This document shows positions 35,123 to 47,560 of a stretch of DNA of 64,000 bases, one piece after another. The notes under the pieces were generated by a model that ran no database searches, had not been told where the DNA came from, and saw only the letters and a program-made list of their open reading frames with translations. Within the stretch, counting starts at the first letter, position 1. Each line of letters opens with the position of its first letter. Origin of the DNA: Bilabrum cf. latius (Eukaryota; Bigyra: Bicosoecida; Bigyra; Bicosoecida); assembly GCA_965178125.1 (NCBI GenBank), contig OZ237754.1, positions 186,001 through 250,000 of the forward strand, given 5' to 3'. The translations under genes and the position numbers were made by a program.

Positions 35123-35471
35123 GCTGCTATGGTAGAAAAGTAACGGTTCATGAATGCTGTATTTGGGATCCTGTGGATAGTATCCAGAATACACTGTTCG
35201 GGATCACAACTGCGGATCCTGGGAGCCTCGCACGCACGCCGCTGTGCACGCTGCGCCCATGCAACTCCAGTTCTGGTACAAGCAAGACATCCTGGTCTAT
35301 ACAAGTGCCTATCTATCTCACATGCAACTTATTTGAAGGTGGTGTTATTGTGTGATCACATTGATCAATTCGACTGCAACAGTGGGCAAAGCTGTGAACC
35401 CGGAACCGGCTATTCCCGCGGAAACCCGGAACTGGAACCGGTTCTGAAAAGAGAGCAAAGACTCCAACAGC
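35123..35471. other. Intergenic region upstream of the Tae4-like gene
   Basis: About 350 bases, AT-richer than the genes. I looked for a first exon encoding a signal peptide for the amidase and did not find a convincing one. It also holds the 3' end of the sialidase-like gene. Confidence 0.4.
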
Positions 35472-37712
35472 TCACGCTTGCGCAGCCGCCCTGTAGTTCC
35501 CCACCAGCTCCGACACCAGCAGCGCCTCATCGTACAGGAGACCGTCCACGGACAGGTCCGAACCCCCCTTCGAAAGCACCGTCAGCCGCTGATCGGCAGT
35601 GTTCAGGTCTGCAAAGTCCCCTTGGAACCAGCTGAAGCCAGCCTGGTTGGTCTGCCCACCGTCGCACACGGTGCCGTCCACCACCCAGAACACTACGCGG
35701 GCGTTGCCGTCGGCCACCACCGCCAACCGCCTGGTGTCCACGCCAGGCGCGAAGATCTTCTTGCCGCACGCATCGTCCATGACAGACCGAACCATCGATT
35801 GGCCCTCCGGCTGCGACCTGTCGGCGAGCTGGAGCTCCACGGTGCTGGTCCCGTTGCCCTGCACCACGCCGAGCCTGATGCCCTGGCCGATGCTGCCACT
35901 GCCAGCGCCCGAGGCACCCGCGTCTGATGCCCTGGCTCCACCCCCTGCTTCGCTTGCGTCCAGCACAAAGTCGCCCACATCCAACAGGCTCATGTTCGTC
36001 ACCGACACGTCGATGGTCAAACCGGCGCGGGGTGCGTACACCGTGGAGGAGGCCTGCAGCCGGGGTAGCGTTTGCACCTGCGGCTGCTGGTAAGCACCCA
36101 GCCGCGTGTAGTTGCCGTCCCTGATCGTCTGCGCGCTCCACTGCCCGGCCAACGCCGACAGAAGATCGTCGCTCAGAGGGTGCGCCCTCGCTGTTGTTTT
36201 CTGCGTCTCTGTCATGGTGAGGCCCCAACTGCAGGACCCCCCCGACGGACTCGGGCTCTCTCGCTTGCCTGACGGTTGGGAGGCAGCGCGGAGGTCCTGC
36301 ACGATATCGGGGTAGCCCGGGCGAGTGTCTGGGTCGTTGCGGTCGTACAGCACAATCTCTGGCTGAGACCACAGGATGGTGCGGGTGCCGTTAGGGAGGT
36401 TGGACACGCGGCCAGCAGATAGCCAGTAGGGGTTGCGACCGTGCGCATACGACGGGTACGAGTTGAAGTAGAACAGGAGAAAGTACACCCCATCAGTAAC
36501 GGCGTCGTCAACAGTGCCACCGCTGACGGCGGTGCTCGAGGCGGGGGCGGGCTGCACGAACCTCATCTGCAGAGGGCCCCGAGGCTACTTGAGGCTGCCG
36601 CAGGGGAGCTGGGCGTACGGGTCCGGGATCACGCTGGCACCGACGCAGGCAAACTTGGCATAGCCTGTTGGTGCCCATCCAGCTTTACCCGTGGTGTCTG
36701 CCGTGTACGCTGCCGCCAGGTATCCCTGGGTGTTGCGAAACGCCACGTAGAATCCAAAGTAGTCGACGTTGACCGGCAGCTGCAGCGAGCGCCGGAGCTC
36801 TGGTGTGAGGCTGCTCGGCCAGTCTTCTGTCGGGTCAGCCAAGGCTCCTTGGCGTGCTTTTGGCAGCAGGATAGGTACGACATGCGGCTCCTCCCCGATG
36901 TTTGGATTGCCTCCAGGCGGGGCGATTCCGTGGTCAGCGTGCGGGAGCAGCTGGAAGCTCGCGGTAGACGGGTCCGATTCGCCCACCTGCAGCAAGTTGT
37001 CCGAAGCCAGTACGTACACCTCTTCTGGAGGATTGTAGGGGTAGTTTCCTATCTTCGTGTATGCGAACATGCAGGACAGGCTGCCGCTGCCCTGTGGGTA
37101 TCCCTCGGTGACGTTGTATGGGACGGTCTTCCACGCGTCTACGTTCCAGAACATCTGCTGCGAGCCCTTGAACGTGTTGTCTCTATCGATCGCAGTCACC
37201 TCGACGGGGATGCGAACGTAATCAGAGCTCCATGACCGCCCCTGGTTGTCAGTCCAGCGCAGCAAGAACGCCCCAACGGTATCCTTGCGAGACAGAGACT
37301 GCCCGCTTGGGTCCTTGGTTATGTTCCAGAAATTGTCATTGTAGACGACAAAAGAACGCTTGCCTGTGGTGACAATTGCAGAGTATGCATTGGTGATCCC
37401 GAGCGTAGTCGCATTCTTGTCGACAGGATTTAGGCTGCTGGCATTACGCGGATCCCAGGACTTGCCGCCATCCGTACTCCACAGCGACGTCACCTGCTCC
37501 CCCGCTCCGCCCTCATGAGCTGCATCTACAGTAGTGGGGCAATTCCACGTGCCATCCAGCGTAATTGCGCAGTATGGTTGGTCAGCGTACGCAGTCTCGA
37601 GCATCACGGCTGCTTCGGGCGCGTATATATTGCGAGGATCCGCAGACACGTTGTATCCTCCACGCACTGACACAGCTACGAGCAAAAGAATAGTGAGTAG
37701 AATGTTCAGCAT
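35472..37712 (-). CDS. Secreted sialidase-like (BNR/Asp-box) beta-propeller protein
   Basis: The frame of 746 residues runs from ATG (37712) to TGA (35472) with one TAG at 36585 (GSLK-TAG-PRGPLQMRF). A signal peptide (MLNILLTILLLVAVSVRGG) is followed by two Asp boxes, STDGGKSW (residues 79-86) and TDNQGRSW, typical of sialidases and other six-bladed propellers. A C-terminal jelly-roll-like region (ADGNARVVFWVVDGTVCDGG) may bind carbohydrate. I do not see the sialidase FRIP motif clearly, so other exo-glycosidase functions are possible. Many N-x-S/T sites fit secretion. It is divergent from the ARM gene and close to the glycosidase and amidase genes. Confidence 0.72.
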
Positions 37713-37900
37713 CGTAGCAAGTCAGACTAGGCCTTAGTCCTTGGATCTTGAGATGATTTCAACTGCAACTTCAAAATAATAGTTTTCATCAAAGTGTCAC
37801 GTTACTTTGAAGCCCCAGCCTGTTTCGGATTTCAGCGCGCTGAAACAGAATTATTCGGCTAGCTGAGAATATTTCATGGCACCGGGCTACTTGCCACTTG

Positions 37901-40099
37901 ATGCGACGTGCAGCCATCGTCTATTGTAACCTTCCAGCTACTACTAGTAGTACTACATTTGCGACCATTGGCAGGCAAGTCCAGAGGCTGAGCCAGTGTG
38001 CGATCGTATCTGCCCAAGAAGCCCGCATGGGTGTCAATGGAGTGCCTAGGCGTGTAAAGGATTGCAAATGCGTGCTTGTGCTGAATGTGTTGCCGGTGGT
38101 GATGAATGGCACAGCTATTTCCGGTCTGCCAGTGCGGGATCGGAGGCAGGTAGAGACAACTTGCGGCCCAAATCTGGTTCCAAACAGACTTGCACCTCAT
38201 CACAATATGGAGAACGTAAGAGTATCTGTCAGATCCTCATGTGCCGAATCTTTGATTCCCCTAGAAGTAACAGAATGGTTGCTTCGTTCCTCGCTCGATC
38301 CATCACTATCGCAGGATTGCCCAAAGCGGACAACTGACGAGCGCCTGGGTGCAGTAACCAGGATTTTACCACACCGTTTGAAATCATCTGGCGGCACATG
38401 GCCGGTAGGCTCCATGCACCTGGCTACGGAGTGTCCAACGCCTCGCCAAGTCGAGGTGGAGCTCGAAACAGGCACTGCAGAGGACGTTGAATATTCCTTC
38501 TGGGAAGGCGTGCCAGAAAATGCAGAATCGCATCTTTTCCTTTCAAGAACAGATTTTCTGGTCGAACAGCTGGGATCGGAGGATTCTGCATCTGTGGAAG
38601 CAGCAGCAGTCGCTATTTCCGTGTCGGCAGCAACCGCCGCAGGTCGCAACGCAGTGGTCGGCAGTGGGGTGCTGCCGGCCCTGGTGCGAATCTCCCGCTC
38701 TGCTAGAGGCCGCGAGGCCATTAAAGCAATGTGGGCATTATCTTCACTTGCTCTCGGAAACCATGAAATTAAGTCCGCGATCGTGTCGGCAGGGGCGTTA
38801 GCGGCGGCATCGGCCTTGATGGGGGCAGCCACCTCTTCCTCTTCTTCCTCTTCTTCCTGCTCTCCAGGTGATCCGAGCGAGGCGCACGCAACCACTGAGG
38901 CAGAGGAGGGAGCTGCGCTACTACGCAATTTAGCCTGCGGAGCAGAAGACATCAAGTTGGCCATCGTTCGATCTGAGTCCCTCCCGAGACTGATCCACCT
39001 GCTGGGGTCTTGCAAAGGCAACGAGGCGGAGGAGGCTGCTGGCTGCCTCCGCGCACTGGCTGCCGGGACTGCCGCGATCAAGGACGCTATCATCGCAAAG
39101 GGTGGAGCGCCAGCTCTAGCAAGAGTGCTGCGCACCACTGAGGATAAAGCGGTGGAGGAGGCAGCAGGTGCGCTGCGACTGCTTGCCGCCGGCAGCGATG
39201 AACACCGCGAGGCCGTGCGTGCGGCTGGTGCTCTCCCTGCTGCTGTTGATTTGCTAGGATCTGGGTGCCCTAGCATTAAACGAAAGGTATTGGGCATTCT
39301 ATTAAATGTCGCAGCTGGTTCTACTTCTCTCAAAGCAGCGCTGGTGGACTGTATGACCCTGCCGACCGTGGTGCGGTTGATGGAGCATGCGATGAGCGTA
39401 GCCACCGACCATCCTGTAGCCGCGGCAGGAGGCAAAAAAGTCGGGTTGAGGCCAAAATGTGGATTATCTACACCTTCTAGTGATCGGTTGCCCTGTGATG
39501 GTCCTAGTGTCCCCGAGCATGAGGTGCTGGAGCAGCTGGCTGTGACAAAAAAGGCGGCTAGCCTGATGTGGAACGTCGCAGCCGGCCCCGGGCCGCTCAA
39601 GCGAGCCATTGTGGGCTGTGGTGCGGTGCCTTACCTTGTGCAGATCATGAATCTTATCCCAGTTGCAGATGCTGCAAGTGCACGCGCCGCTGCAGCTGCT
39701 GCTTCGGGTCCAGGCGAAGCAGGGTCCAAGCGAGGAAAAGCCAGCAGGTCACCAGCAGTCGCACGAGCCCGGGAGGCAGCGGGGCGCAAAGCCCTGGGTG
39801 CGCTATGGAACTTGAGCTGCGGGGCAGCCGGTAAGGTGAAAGCACTTTCGGACGCTGGCGCACAGCCTGTGCTAGCGAAGCTCGTTGAATCGGAGCACAG
39901 CAGCACGCGGCGAATGGCATCAGAGATGCTGGACAGAATACGAGGTATCACCAGTGACGCAACGGAGCACGCATCGGCGGAGACAATCTCAATGGGCTCC
40001 ATTGCATCGCCGGCTTCGAGCCAGAGGTTAGTAGCAAGCCCACTGGCCGCCCTCGATAGCTCGCACTCGCCGAGCTGGTCGGGAGCGCGGTTCACTTGA
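37901..40099 (+). CDS. Armadillo-repeat protein
   Basis: The frame ends in TGA at 40099. From about residue 200 onward it has six or more ARM-like repeats with the usual pattern of Ala/Leu helices and a Gly turn: LVRISRSARGREAIKAMWAL, EEGAALLRNLACGAEDIKLA, EEAAGCLRALAAGTAAIKDA, EEAAGALRLLAAGSDEHREA, KVLGILLNVAAGSTSLKAA and ALGALWNLSCGAAGKVKAL. A poly-Ser/Glu insertion interrupts the second repeat. ARM solenoids bind partner proteins; no specific role is visible. The first 100 codons look unlike the rest and may be 5' UTR; an alternative start is the in-frame ATG at 38207. There is no TAG in this gene. Confidence 0.75.
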   Translation: MRRAAIVYCNLPATTSSTTFATIGRQVQRLSQCAIVSAQEARMGVNGVPRRVKDCKCVLVLNVLPVVMNGTAISGLPVRDRRQVETTCGPNLVPNRLAPHHNMENVRVSVRSSCAESLIPLEVTEWLLRSSLDPSLSQDCPKRTTDERLGAVTRILPHRLKSSGGTWPVGSMHLATECPTPRQVEVELETGTAEDVEYSFWEGVPENAESHLFLSRTDFLVEQLGSEDSASVEAAAVAISVSAATAAGRNAVVGSGVLPALVRISRSARGREAIKAMWALSSLALGNHEIKSAIVSAGALAAASALMGAATSSSSSSSSCSPGDPSEAHATTEAEEGAALLRNLACGAEDIKLAIVRSESLPRLIHLLGSCKGNEAEEAAGCLRALAAGTAAIKDAIIAKGGAPALARVLRTTEDKAVEEAAGALRLLAAGSDEHREAVRAAGALPAAVDLLGSGCPSIKRKVLGILLNVAAGSTSLKAALVDCMTLPTVVRLMEHAMSVATDHPVAAAGGKKVGLRPKCGLSTPSSDRLPCDGPSVPEHEVLEQLAVTKKAASLMWNVAAGPGPLKRAIVGCGAVPYLVQIMNLIPVADAASARAAAAAASGPGEAGSKRGKASRSPAVARAREAAGRKALGALWNLSCGAAGKVKALSDAGAQPVLAKLVESEHSSTRRMASEMLDRIRGITSDATEHASAETISMGSIASPASSQRLVASPLAALDSSHSPSWSGARFT

Positions 40100-40289
40100 T
40101 GAGGCACATTTCTTGTATTTAGGCAGGCGTCTGTGCTGAGCCAATTGCTGTGCAAAAGCTGATTATCACTACGCAGAGGCGCGCCTGAGAAGCAATGCTG
40201 ATTGTAAATGCAGGTACTCTTCGGCATCTATCACGTTCTCGCTGGAGAAAGACCGAACCCCTACTTCTAAACTGCGATGAAGCCATAGA

Positions 40290-43200
40290 TCACCCGATGT
40301 GGCTGCTGCTTTCATGCGCAATGAGTTCTTCTTGCGCGCGTTGCTTTTCTTCATCGCTCTCGCCGCCATCTTCCGCCTCGCGGTGAAACTGGTGATGGTG
40401 CCTTTGGTGCGAAGCATCCTTGTCCAGCAGCACCGGGCCGAGTTGGGAGATCCCCACAGCTCCAGCTGGCGCTGTCAGTAGGACCGACAGGACGGCCACA
40501 GCAAAGATAACCAGAGCACGGCGCTCGTCCTCCTCCTACACATCCGGGTTTTCGTACGAGCGTTTGCCAATCTGTTTCACCGCGACGCCAGCGTAGGCCG
40601 CCTGCACTGTCGCCTTGGGCATCCAGGCGATGGCGATGAACAGCATCTCGCTGTACGAGAACTCGCCGGTCGCCACGGACAGGAACGCGGTGATGCTTCG
40701 GGCCGCAAGCGCCAGCAGAACAACCACGAGACCCCACCCCAGATAGCTGGGATCCAGCTCCGCGAGATTTACGGAAGCTCCGATCAAGCCGAATAGCAGC
40801 GGCTGGAGAAAGGACCACAGCCACGACACGTTCTCCTCCACAGCCTCGGAACCTACGGATCCTGCGTGTGCGCCCAGCATGTACGACGCCATCGTCCCGG
40901 CGATGATGGAGCCAAGAGGACCGATTCCTTCCACCCCCAGTTCCTTCGCCACGAACATCCCGGTGATCGACATGCTTAGGAGCAATACCGTGCGGCGGGC
41001 AGGGAGTTGTGGGTCGATGTCTTGGTCTGGCACCACGAGCGTTCTTGGCCCGTGCAGCTGCTCATCTTCAATAGTAGACCGCACCACATCGTCGTCACAC
41101 TCATCTTCCGCTCCCACGCACCCTTCACCGGCGAACTCCTCGGGTTCACGGTACGGCAGGCCATCTCGGCCGGTGATCGATCCAATGCTGCTGTGCCGTC
41201 TCATTCTTCCACCCGCAGGGTCCGTAGACTCGGCACCCAGACCGAACCAGCTCGAGGCTCCGAGCGTTTGTGCGTCCATGGAAGCCTGACGCGAGTACTG
41301 CCGGCCCGCCGCCATTTCTGGGTCGAGAGCCGCGCTGCCCTGCGTGTCTCTCTCCGGATCCAACGCTCTGCTACTTTTCCCCGGTCTCCAGCGGTGCAGC
41401 CGAAGCGTGCTAGGATGCACGGACATCAAGTCATCATCGGCCGGGCGGCGCGGTGGAGCGCTTGTCGCGGCTGCTTCCCACAGGGGCATCAGGTCGTTTG
41501 TGCCGAGACCCATGGTAAGGTACTGTGAATCTGCACCGGCGCCGACTTCGGCCCCTGGTTGCCTTGCCTAGACCACGCGCTGCCGCTCGCGCACTGCCTG
41601 CTCATCCAATCGACGGTCGACCTGCGCCTGCTCCTCGCGGTCGCCTTGCCGCTCGGCTCGCCAATCATCGCCACACAGAGTATGCGCATAGTGCATCTAG
41701 CCGCGTTGCTACTGCAATCGACCGGCCGGATCCGGCCACTCCTCAAAGTCGACCGATGCGATGGGGTGCACCTCGCTGGAGTCGTCCTGCATGCCAGTGG
41801 GGGCCCAGCCGTCCTGCAGGCTTTGGCATCGTGCCCTCCTCGTCGCTCGCTGCTTGGTTGGGCTATGGTCTCCTGCACTGGGTGAATTCGGCGCAAGCCC
41901 TGCCTCGCTTTCGTGCTTCTTCGTTTCTGACGCTGGCGGCAATCGAACCGGAGTAGGCGGCTCGTCATTGCGGTGGACAGACTGCTGCTGGACTGTGGCT
42001 CCCCTGCCAGTGGCTGCTGGGCCGCGAGTCTGCTCCTGCATGCTGCTGTCGGGCCCGACGTAGCCACCCTCGAGATTGGTGCTGCTCGTGCTAGAGCTGC
42101 TGCTTGTTCGTGTGCGCTGGCGGCCTTGCTGCTCGGGAGCAGCACCTTGTTCCACCCCTTCAATCGTGGCTGTGATCCCAGATACGCCTGAAATCCCCCT
42201 TCGAATTGCATCCTGCCGCCTCTCCTCGATTGTGCGGCACTCGTCCTGATCCAGCGGTCCAGCTTGCCTCCCCGCAGCCCCAGGGGCTCCTTGCCCTCGA
42301 CCGTCCGCGTCGGGGTCTGGGCAGTGTCGGTGGATGGATGCGGTGACGTCACTATGCACCGCAGTCGCTGCACCAGGCGTCCCGCCAGATGATGGCACCG
42401 GGCTGCCTCTCGCTGCTGCATCCTGGCGGAGCTCGAGCAGCCTTGGCTGGCGGACCCTCAGCTTCCTCGCGAGGTCGACATCGTCCGGCGCTCCCACGTG
42501 CGGCCCTATCGGAGGTGCCGACGACTGCACAATTTTGCGAACCGGGTCGGAGGGGGTCGATATCCGCACCTTCTTTTGCTTGCTGGCGCCTGCTCCGCCA
42601 CCGCGACGTATTCTGTCGGCCGGAGGCGACTCGCCAGTGGGTGGAGGAAGAATTGGCCTCGGCTGCCCAGAGCGATGCCGGGTCTCTGGTGTGGCAGTCC
42701 GGCTGTCCAGCACCGCCTTGTCGGGAGTTTCCCTCGTCGAAGACTTGTGCGCGGGACCGCAGCGGTCTTTGCCCGAAGCATCGCTCTGCATTGCCTGCCG
42801 CCCCTCTCGCATCCCCACGGAACCACACGTGCGAGCATAACTCGGCTTGCGTCTGCGCGCCCCAGCTGCTGCAGCCTCAACTCGAAATCTCGTCGCGTCA
42901 TCCGAGGCAATCTGTGCAGCGCCACTCGTCCCTCTCGATGAATTTCGTCCCGCGCCGCCCCCGGCAAGCTCCCTTCGAAACCTTTCAGCAATTGTAGACC
43001 GACCGTCGCTGTCCTGTCGGCCACGGTATGCATCCCCTACAGCCGTCTATAGCCGGCGGAGAACGTGCGGTCTCGCTGCGACCGGCTCGCCCTTGGTCAG
43101 TGCTCTGTACGTTAGCAGCATTTCGTCCTCATCCCTGTGCTCCTCCTTGCGAGCGTGCGGGCGGTTCCGCTTGTCGACCTCCTGGTGGTGCTGCTGCAGC

Positions 43201-45154
43201 CACGCCGGGGCAGGGAAGGGCTGCAAGGTACCCACGGGCATTGCCCGCATACGGCGTCCTCGGCGGCGAGGCAGCAGCTTCTTTCTGTTGTCAATCTGCA
43301 GTCGCTGCTCGTTTGCTTGCCACGGGGCGTGCTCGTTGGCGTGCTCGGCGTGCTGCCTCGCTCGATTATCCGCCCGTCTCTGCCTCTCTCTCTGTGCCTT
43401 GCGGAGCGCAGTGATCTGTGACGCATTGCTGGTCGCAGATCCCATGCTGTCTTGTCGCGGCCGCGTCACCTGGCTCCCGGCGCCGCGGAGGGACCGTCCC
43501 TGCATCATGCTGTCAGTGCCAGTCCGGGTCCAAGCCGAGGCCACCGGACTCTGCTCGCGCACTCGCTTTGCCATGGACTCTTGGCTCATGGATGCTTCCT
43601 GATGGACGTAATGGTGTGATTGAGGTGTCAACTGGTTGCCGACGCGTCCACCGCTAGATTCCGTGTCGCTCCTACCGTCATCTTCCTCACTCTACTTGTG
43701 CTCGAGTGCGCCGTCGATATGGTCCCTTCCATGGTGTGAACCACCCTAACTGCCGCCGCCACCCAGCTCCCAGCCTTTTGAGTCCTCACCGGCTCCCAGC
43801 AGCCCAGCTATCCTCTTACCGATGGCCCCCAATTTGCCGCTGACACCCTCTGGGACTTCCCCCCGACCAGAGTCGGCCTCAACAACAGGCCCTGGGTCCG
43901 GCTGCCTCCTTGCAACGGTACCCTCGCCCTTTCCCTCATCCTGCGACGGCTCATCCCCACCTTTCTCGCTACCAATACCATCGCGCGCACCCTCCTCCTG
44001 GTCGCAGCTGCGAGCCTCTGCCTCTGCCTCTGGCTGCTGGCTTCCGCCGCTGTCAAGTCTAGCCATCTCGATAGATTTCGAGTCCGATGTCTGCAGCCCG
44101 TAGTATCCGGAGCCACCTCGCTAGTATGGCTTGATGGCATCAGCTGTAGGCAGCAGGAACCACACGGCGTAGCCCTGCAAGCAGCCCCACATCACGCCGA
44201 CCGCCAGCTCCACCGGCCCCTTGCCGACCACCCATCCGATGCTCTCCCCGCTGGAAAACAAAATGCTGGCCACCACGCCTATACCCGCGATTGCAAACAC
44301 GTCATCAAGGCTGCTGGCACCGACAACCAGGGATGGGATCCCTTTGTCTACTCCGTATCCACCCTTTTGTAGCTGAAGCAGACTGGGCACCACAATTGCG
44401 GGGCTCACGGCACCAAGAATAAACCCAAGAAGCAAGCCCCATACTGGCGGTAGGTCCAGAAGATAATATCCCGTTAGGCATGTGGCTCCAGCCTCCACGA
44501 TCATCGGGAGAATGCTAAGCGTGAAGACTACGACTTCTTCGTGCAAGAGAGCTTGCAGATCGATCTCAAGACCGGCAAGCACAAGGATCACAGCGAGGCA
44601 AGTCTCACGTAATACCTCGCCAAGATGCTCATCAATATCAGCTCCAACGTTGACAGCCGCCAGATTCCTCAGAACTCCGCCTCCCTGCGCGATATTGATG
44701 GCAATGCTAGTTGATGGGGTGGTGACTGAAGCAGTCTTGCGTTGATATTTTGGTTGTAGATTCAACCATGGGGTAACGGGGGCCTCAATACAATGAGTTA
44801 AATAGTGGTTAATACATTAAAAGCGTGATGCATTCAACAGAGCGATTTTCAGGCGTACTACTAGTGGACCAGCATAGAAGAATGGACCGCAACTTGAAGA
44901 TGTGTCGCCTGACAGCTCTAACTCACGATCAACATGCCCAGGATAGGCGGAAGGCCTGCTTTCTCGCAAAGCTTGCCAAGTATAGCAGACAAAGCGTAGA
45001 CTGCCTCAACACCAAACCAAGAGCCGCCTGGCCTGAACGTTTCAGCAGAGAAGCCCAAGGCAAGCGCTACAAAGGCAAATAGCAAGATGCGCCAAGCGGC
45101 CGACCGCACCATTCTGGCAACAGGGTCTGGCATGCTCCCTTCAACTAGTACCAT
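40290..45154 (-). CDS. SLC9B/NHA-type cation-proton antiporter split by a loop of about 1,000 residues
   Basis: Exons complement 45154-44927 and 44684-40290 (242-base phase-0 intron) give 1,540 residues ending in TGA. The intron joins LPPILGMLI to GGGVLRNL, the family's third-helix signature. The N-half continues with LAGLEIDLQALL and GAVSPAIVVPSLLQLQKGGYG; the C-half carries IAIAWMPKATVQAA, diagnostic of NHA1/NHA2 exchangers, and VLLTAPAGAVGI. Family members are near 540 residues. Here about 1,030 disordered residues (roughly 265-1300) lie between the halves. The frame is continuous only if TAGs at 44121, 43746, 43692, 43047, 41709, 41697, 41568 and 40536 are sense. Function: Na+(K+)/H+ exchange across plasma or organelle membranes; the loop is probably cytosolic and regulatory (inference). 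Confidence 0.87.
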
Positions 45155-45349
45155 CTCAAAAACGTAGTGGGAGCGCGGAATGCGATTGTCTGGATAGTGA
45201 GAATTCGACCAGGTGTCGAGTGTTCACGCTCCGGATGGCGAGGATCGGATCAATCCATCGCAGTGCAGGAAGCTACTCAAAATGCGTGAAGCGCCAGTTT
45301 GGCTGCAACAACAGCCTACAATAATTCTACGATGCACACAGCTATATGA

Positions 45350-47560
45350 TCACGAGTGCTGCAGAGTCGCCGCCACCCGGAACCGGGACAGGGCCACGTG
45401 CCTCGCCCTCCGCAGCACTGCCTGGGCCAGCCTGGCCGCCTTGATGATGGCGGGGACAGATTTCTCCACCCTGCCCCTCTCGAAGTCGTCCTGCAGCGAG
45501 GGAGCGGTCTTTCTCAGCAGCCCTTCACCGAATTGCACAGCAGCATCCGTGGCTTTCTGCACGCCGTCCGCGATGTGCGGCCTTGCGAACCTGCTCCTTA
45601 CCGCGTTGGCCAGAACCCTCGTCATGGTGTGCGACATGATCTCAGGCTTGCTGTTCTCCTTCAGCACGGCCCCGCCCTGCAGGTACCACTTCGTCCTGCT
45701 GTAGAGGGCCCCAATGAGGCTGTTCCTGAGTGGCGGGCCCTCGGTCCCGGGGACCCAGCAGCCCTCAGGGGCCGCCTCGGGCTCTGCCGTGCTGGTGGGG
45801 AACCACGAGGGGGTCATGCTGCCGTCGCACAGCACGCGGCCCATGATCAGCAGAGTTTCCTTGTCCAGCGTATCTGCCGTCCCCCGGGCCAGCTTGCGCA
45901 CATGCTCATCGCAAAACTCCGCCATGCTCGCCCACATGGCCCGCTTCAAGTAGCCCGACTTGGCCATAGCGTTGGCAAACCGCCGTCGGATGGGCAGGGT
46001 GCTCTTGCCGCCCCTGGCCATGATGGCCATGATCTCACTCATCACACGGACCGCCAGCTTGGCCCAGTCAAACATGGGATACTCTGTTGATTTCGCACTG
46101 AGGTCGTCGCACCTCGAGACAGAGAGGCGCTCCGTCCTATCTTTAAACCCGTCGATCATCGACTAGTCCTCTTCCAGGATGTACCGCATGCGCATCGCGC
46201 ACACCTCCTCAATGAAATTGCCCATGATCGGGAGCACGTCCAGGTGGTCACAGATGGCCCGTACCACGTGGTCCATCTGCTCGTTGCAGAACAGCCCGAG
46301 CACTGCGAACGCCTCGTTGAGCGCGTTCTTCCTGGCCATCACCTCCAGCCTGTGCCCCCCGTTGATGCCATCGATGCCCCCCCGCATTGCGTCTGCAACC
46401 ACATCGCAGGCCAGCTCGAACAAACCATCCCTACCCATGGACTCCACGAGTGGCGGGATCAGACCCCCGAACGCCTGCATCATCATGTAGCAAAGCTTGA
46501 GCGAGATCCGCTTCACGTCAAACCCACGTCCCGGCGCCCTCGCCACGTGCAGCACAGCAGACACAAATCCACCGGTCACCAGGCTAATTATCAGGTCGAG
46601 GTGCTGCGACTGGTTGAACACGCCAGAGGCCCGGTTCAAAAAGTTGACCAGGTACCTCTCGTCGAGCGCAAAGTCGGCCCCGGGAGTGCCTTCAGGTGGT
46701 GCGGTGGTGGAGCACTCCCCACTGCGTGCCGATGCGGCCGATGCGCTGCCAGTGCTGGCGGTGGCAGCCGTCTCGTCTCTGTGCCCCTCCAAGGCCCGCC
46801 TGACCTTCTCGCGCAAGTGCTTGGGCACTGCCGGTCGCACAGGCCTGGCCCCAGGGTCGTGGGTAGGGTGGGGCGCAGGCAGGGCCTTGTCACCCTTCAG
46901 CTTCTCCATACTGCTCTCCAGGGACTCCCCCATGCCTCCCAGTACACTCGTCATCGAGGTCACCACCTGGCCGTTCCTGCCCTTCACGGGGGCTTGCGGC
47001 TTGAGAATATCGGCGGGGGGCGGGCCCGCCGGCAGGCCGATCGAGGACCGGGCCTGCGCGGCCGCGTCGACGAGAGAAGCCGCCGAAAGGAGCGCCTGAC
47101 CGAATTTTTTCGAGCCATTGGCAGCGAAGAAGTCCCTTTTGAAACGTGGTGCTGTTTTCAGGAGCCCAATGAGAAGATTTGCGTCCATGCAGGCCCTTGG
47201 GTTTTCGTCTGGCGTCGCTACAATGTCAAGAAGCCTTGGCAGCAGCTTCGGTTCAGCCACCGCCCGCCCGACTCGCGGACCAGACAGGCCTCTAAAGCAC
47301 TTCGAAGCCAGGCTGCGAATCGCGTTTCTGAGCTTTGTCGTTGTAGTGCCGTCTGCAACGATTGCCCGCACCGCTTCGTGGGGGGGTAGACCCCCATCTA
47401 CCCCTCCCATTAAGCCTTGGAGGTCGCCTCTGCAGCCTGGAACGTCGTCATCAGAAATAAAACCAAATCGAGCGTCTTGCCTGGGAACACTGCGGTGCTT
47501 GTCGGGATCCAATCCCAGAATGTACAATTCTGCGCGAGTGTCAGCTATCCTCGCGCACAT
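45350..47560 (-). CDS. Helical-repeat protein of unknown function
   Basis: The frame of 736 residues runs from ATG (47560) to TGA (45350), with one TAG at 46163 (ILEED-TAG-SMIDGF) joining two long halves. It is Ala/Leu/Arg-rich and largely helical, with HEAT/ARM-like stretches (LKLCYMMMQAFGGLIPPLV, NEAFAVLGLFCNEQMDHVV, AKLAVRVMSEIMAIMARGG), plus a disordered Pro/Ala segment around residues 200-290. No transmembrane segment or catalytic motif is evident. An upstream exon is possible. I do not recognise the family. Confidence 0.7.

Noticed and set aside
34703-35194. Upstream extension of the amidase to 35194
   Set aside because: Family similarity starts at the ATG at 35122; the extra 24 codons begin at a non-ATG codon and show no signal peptide.
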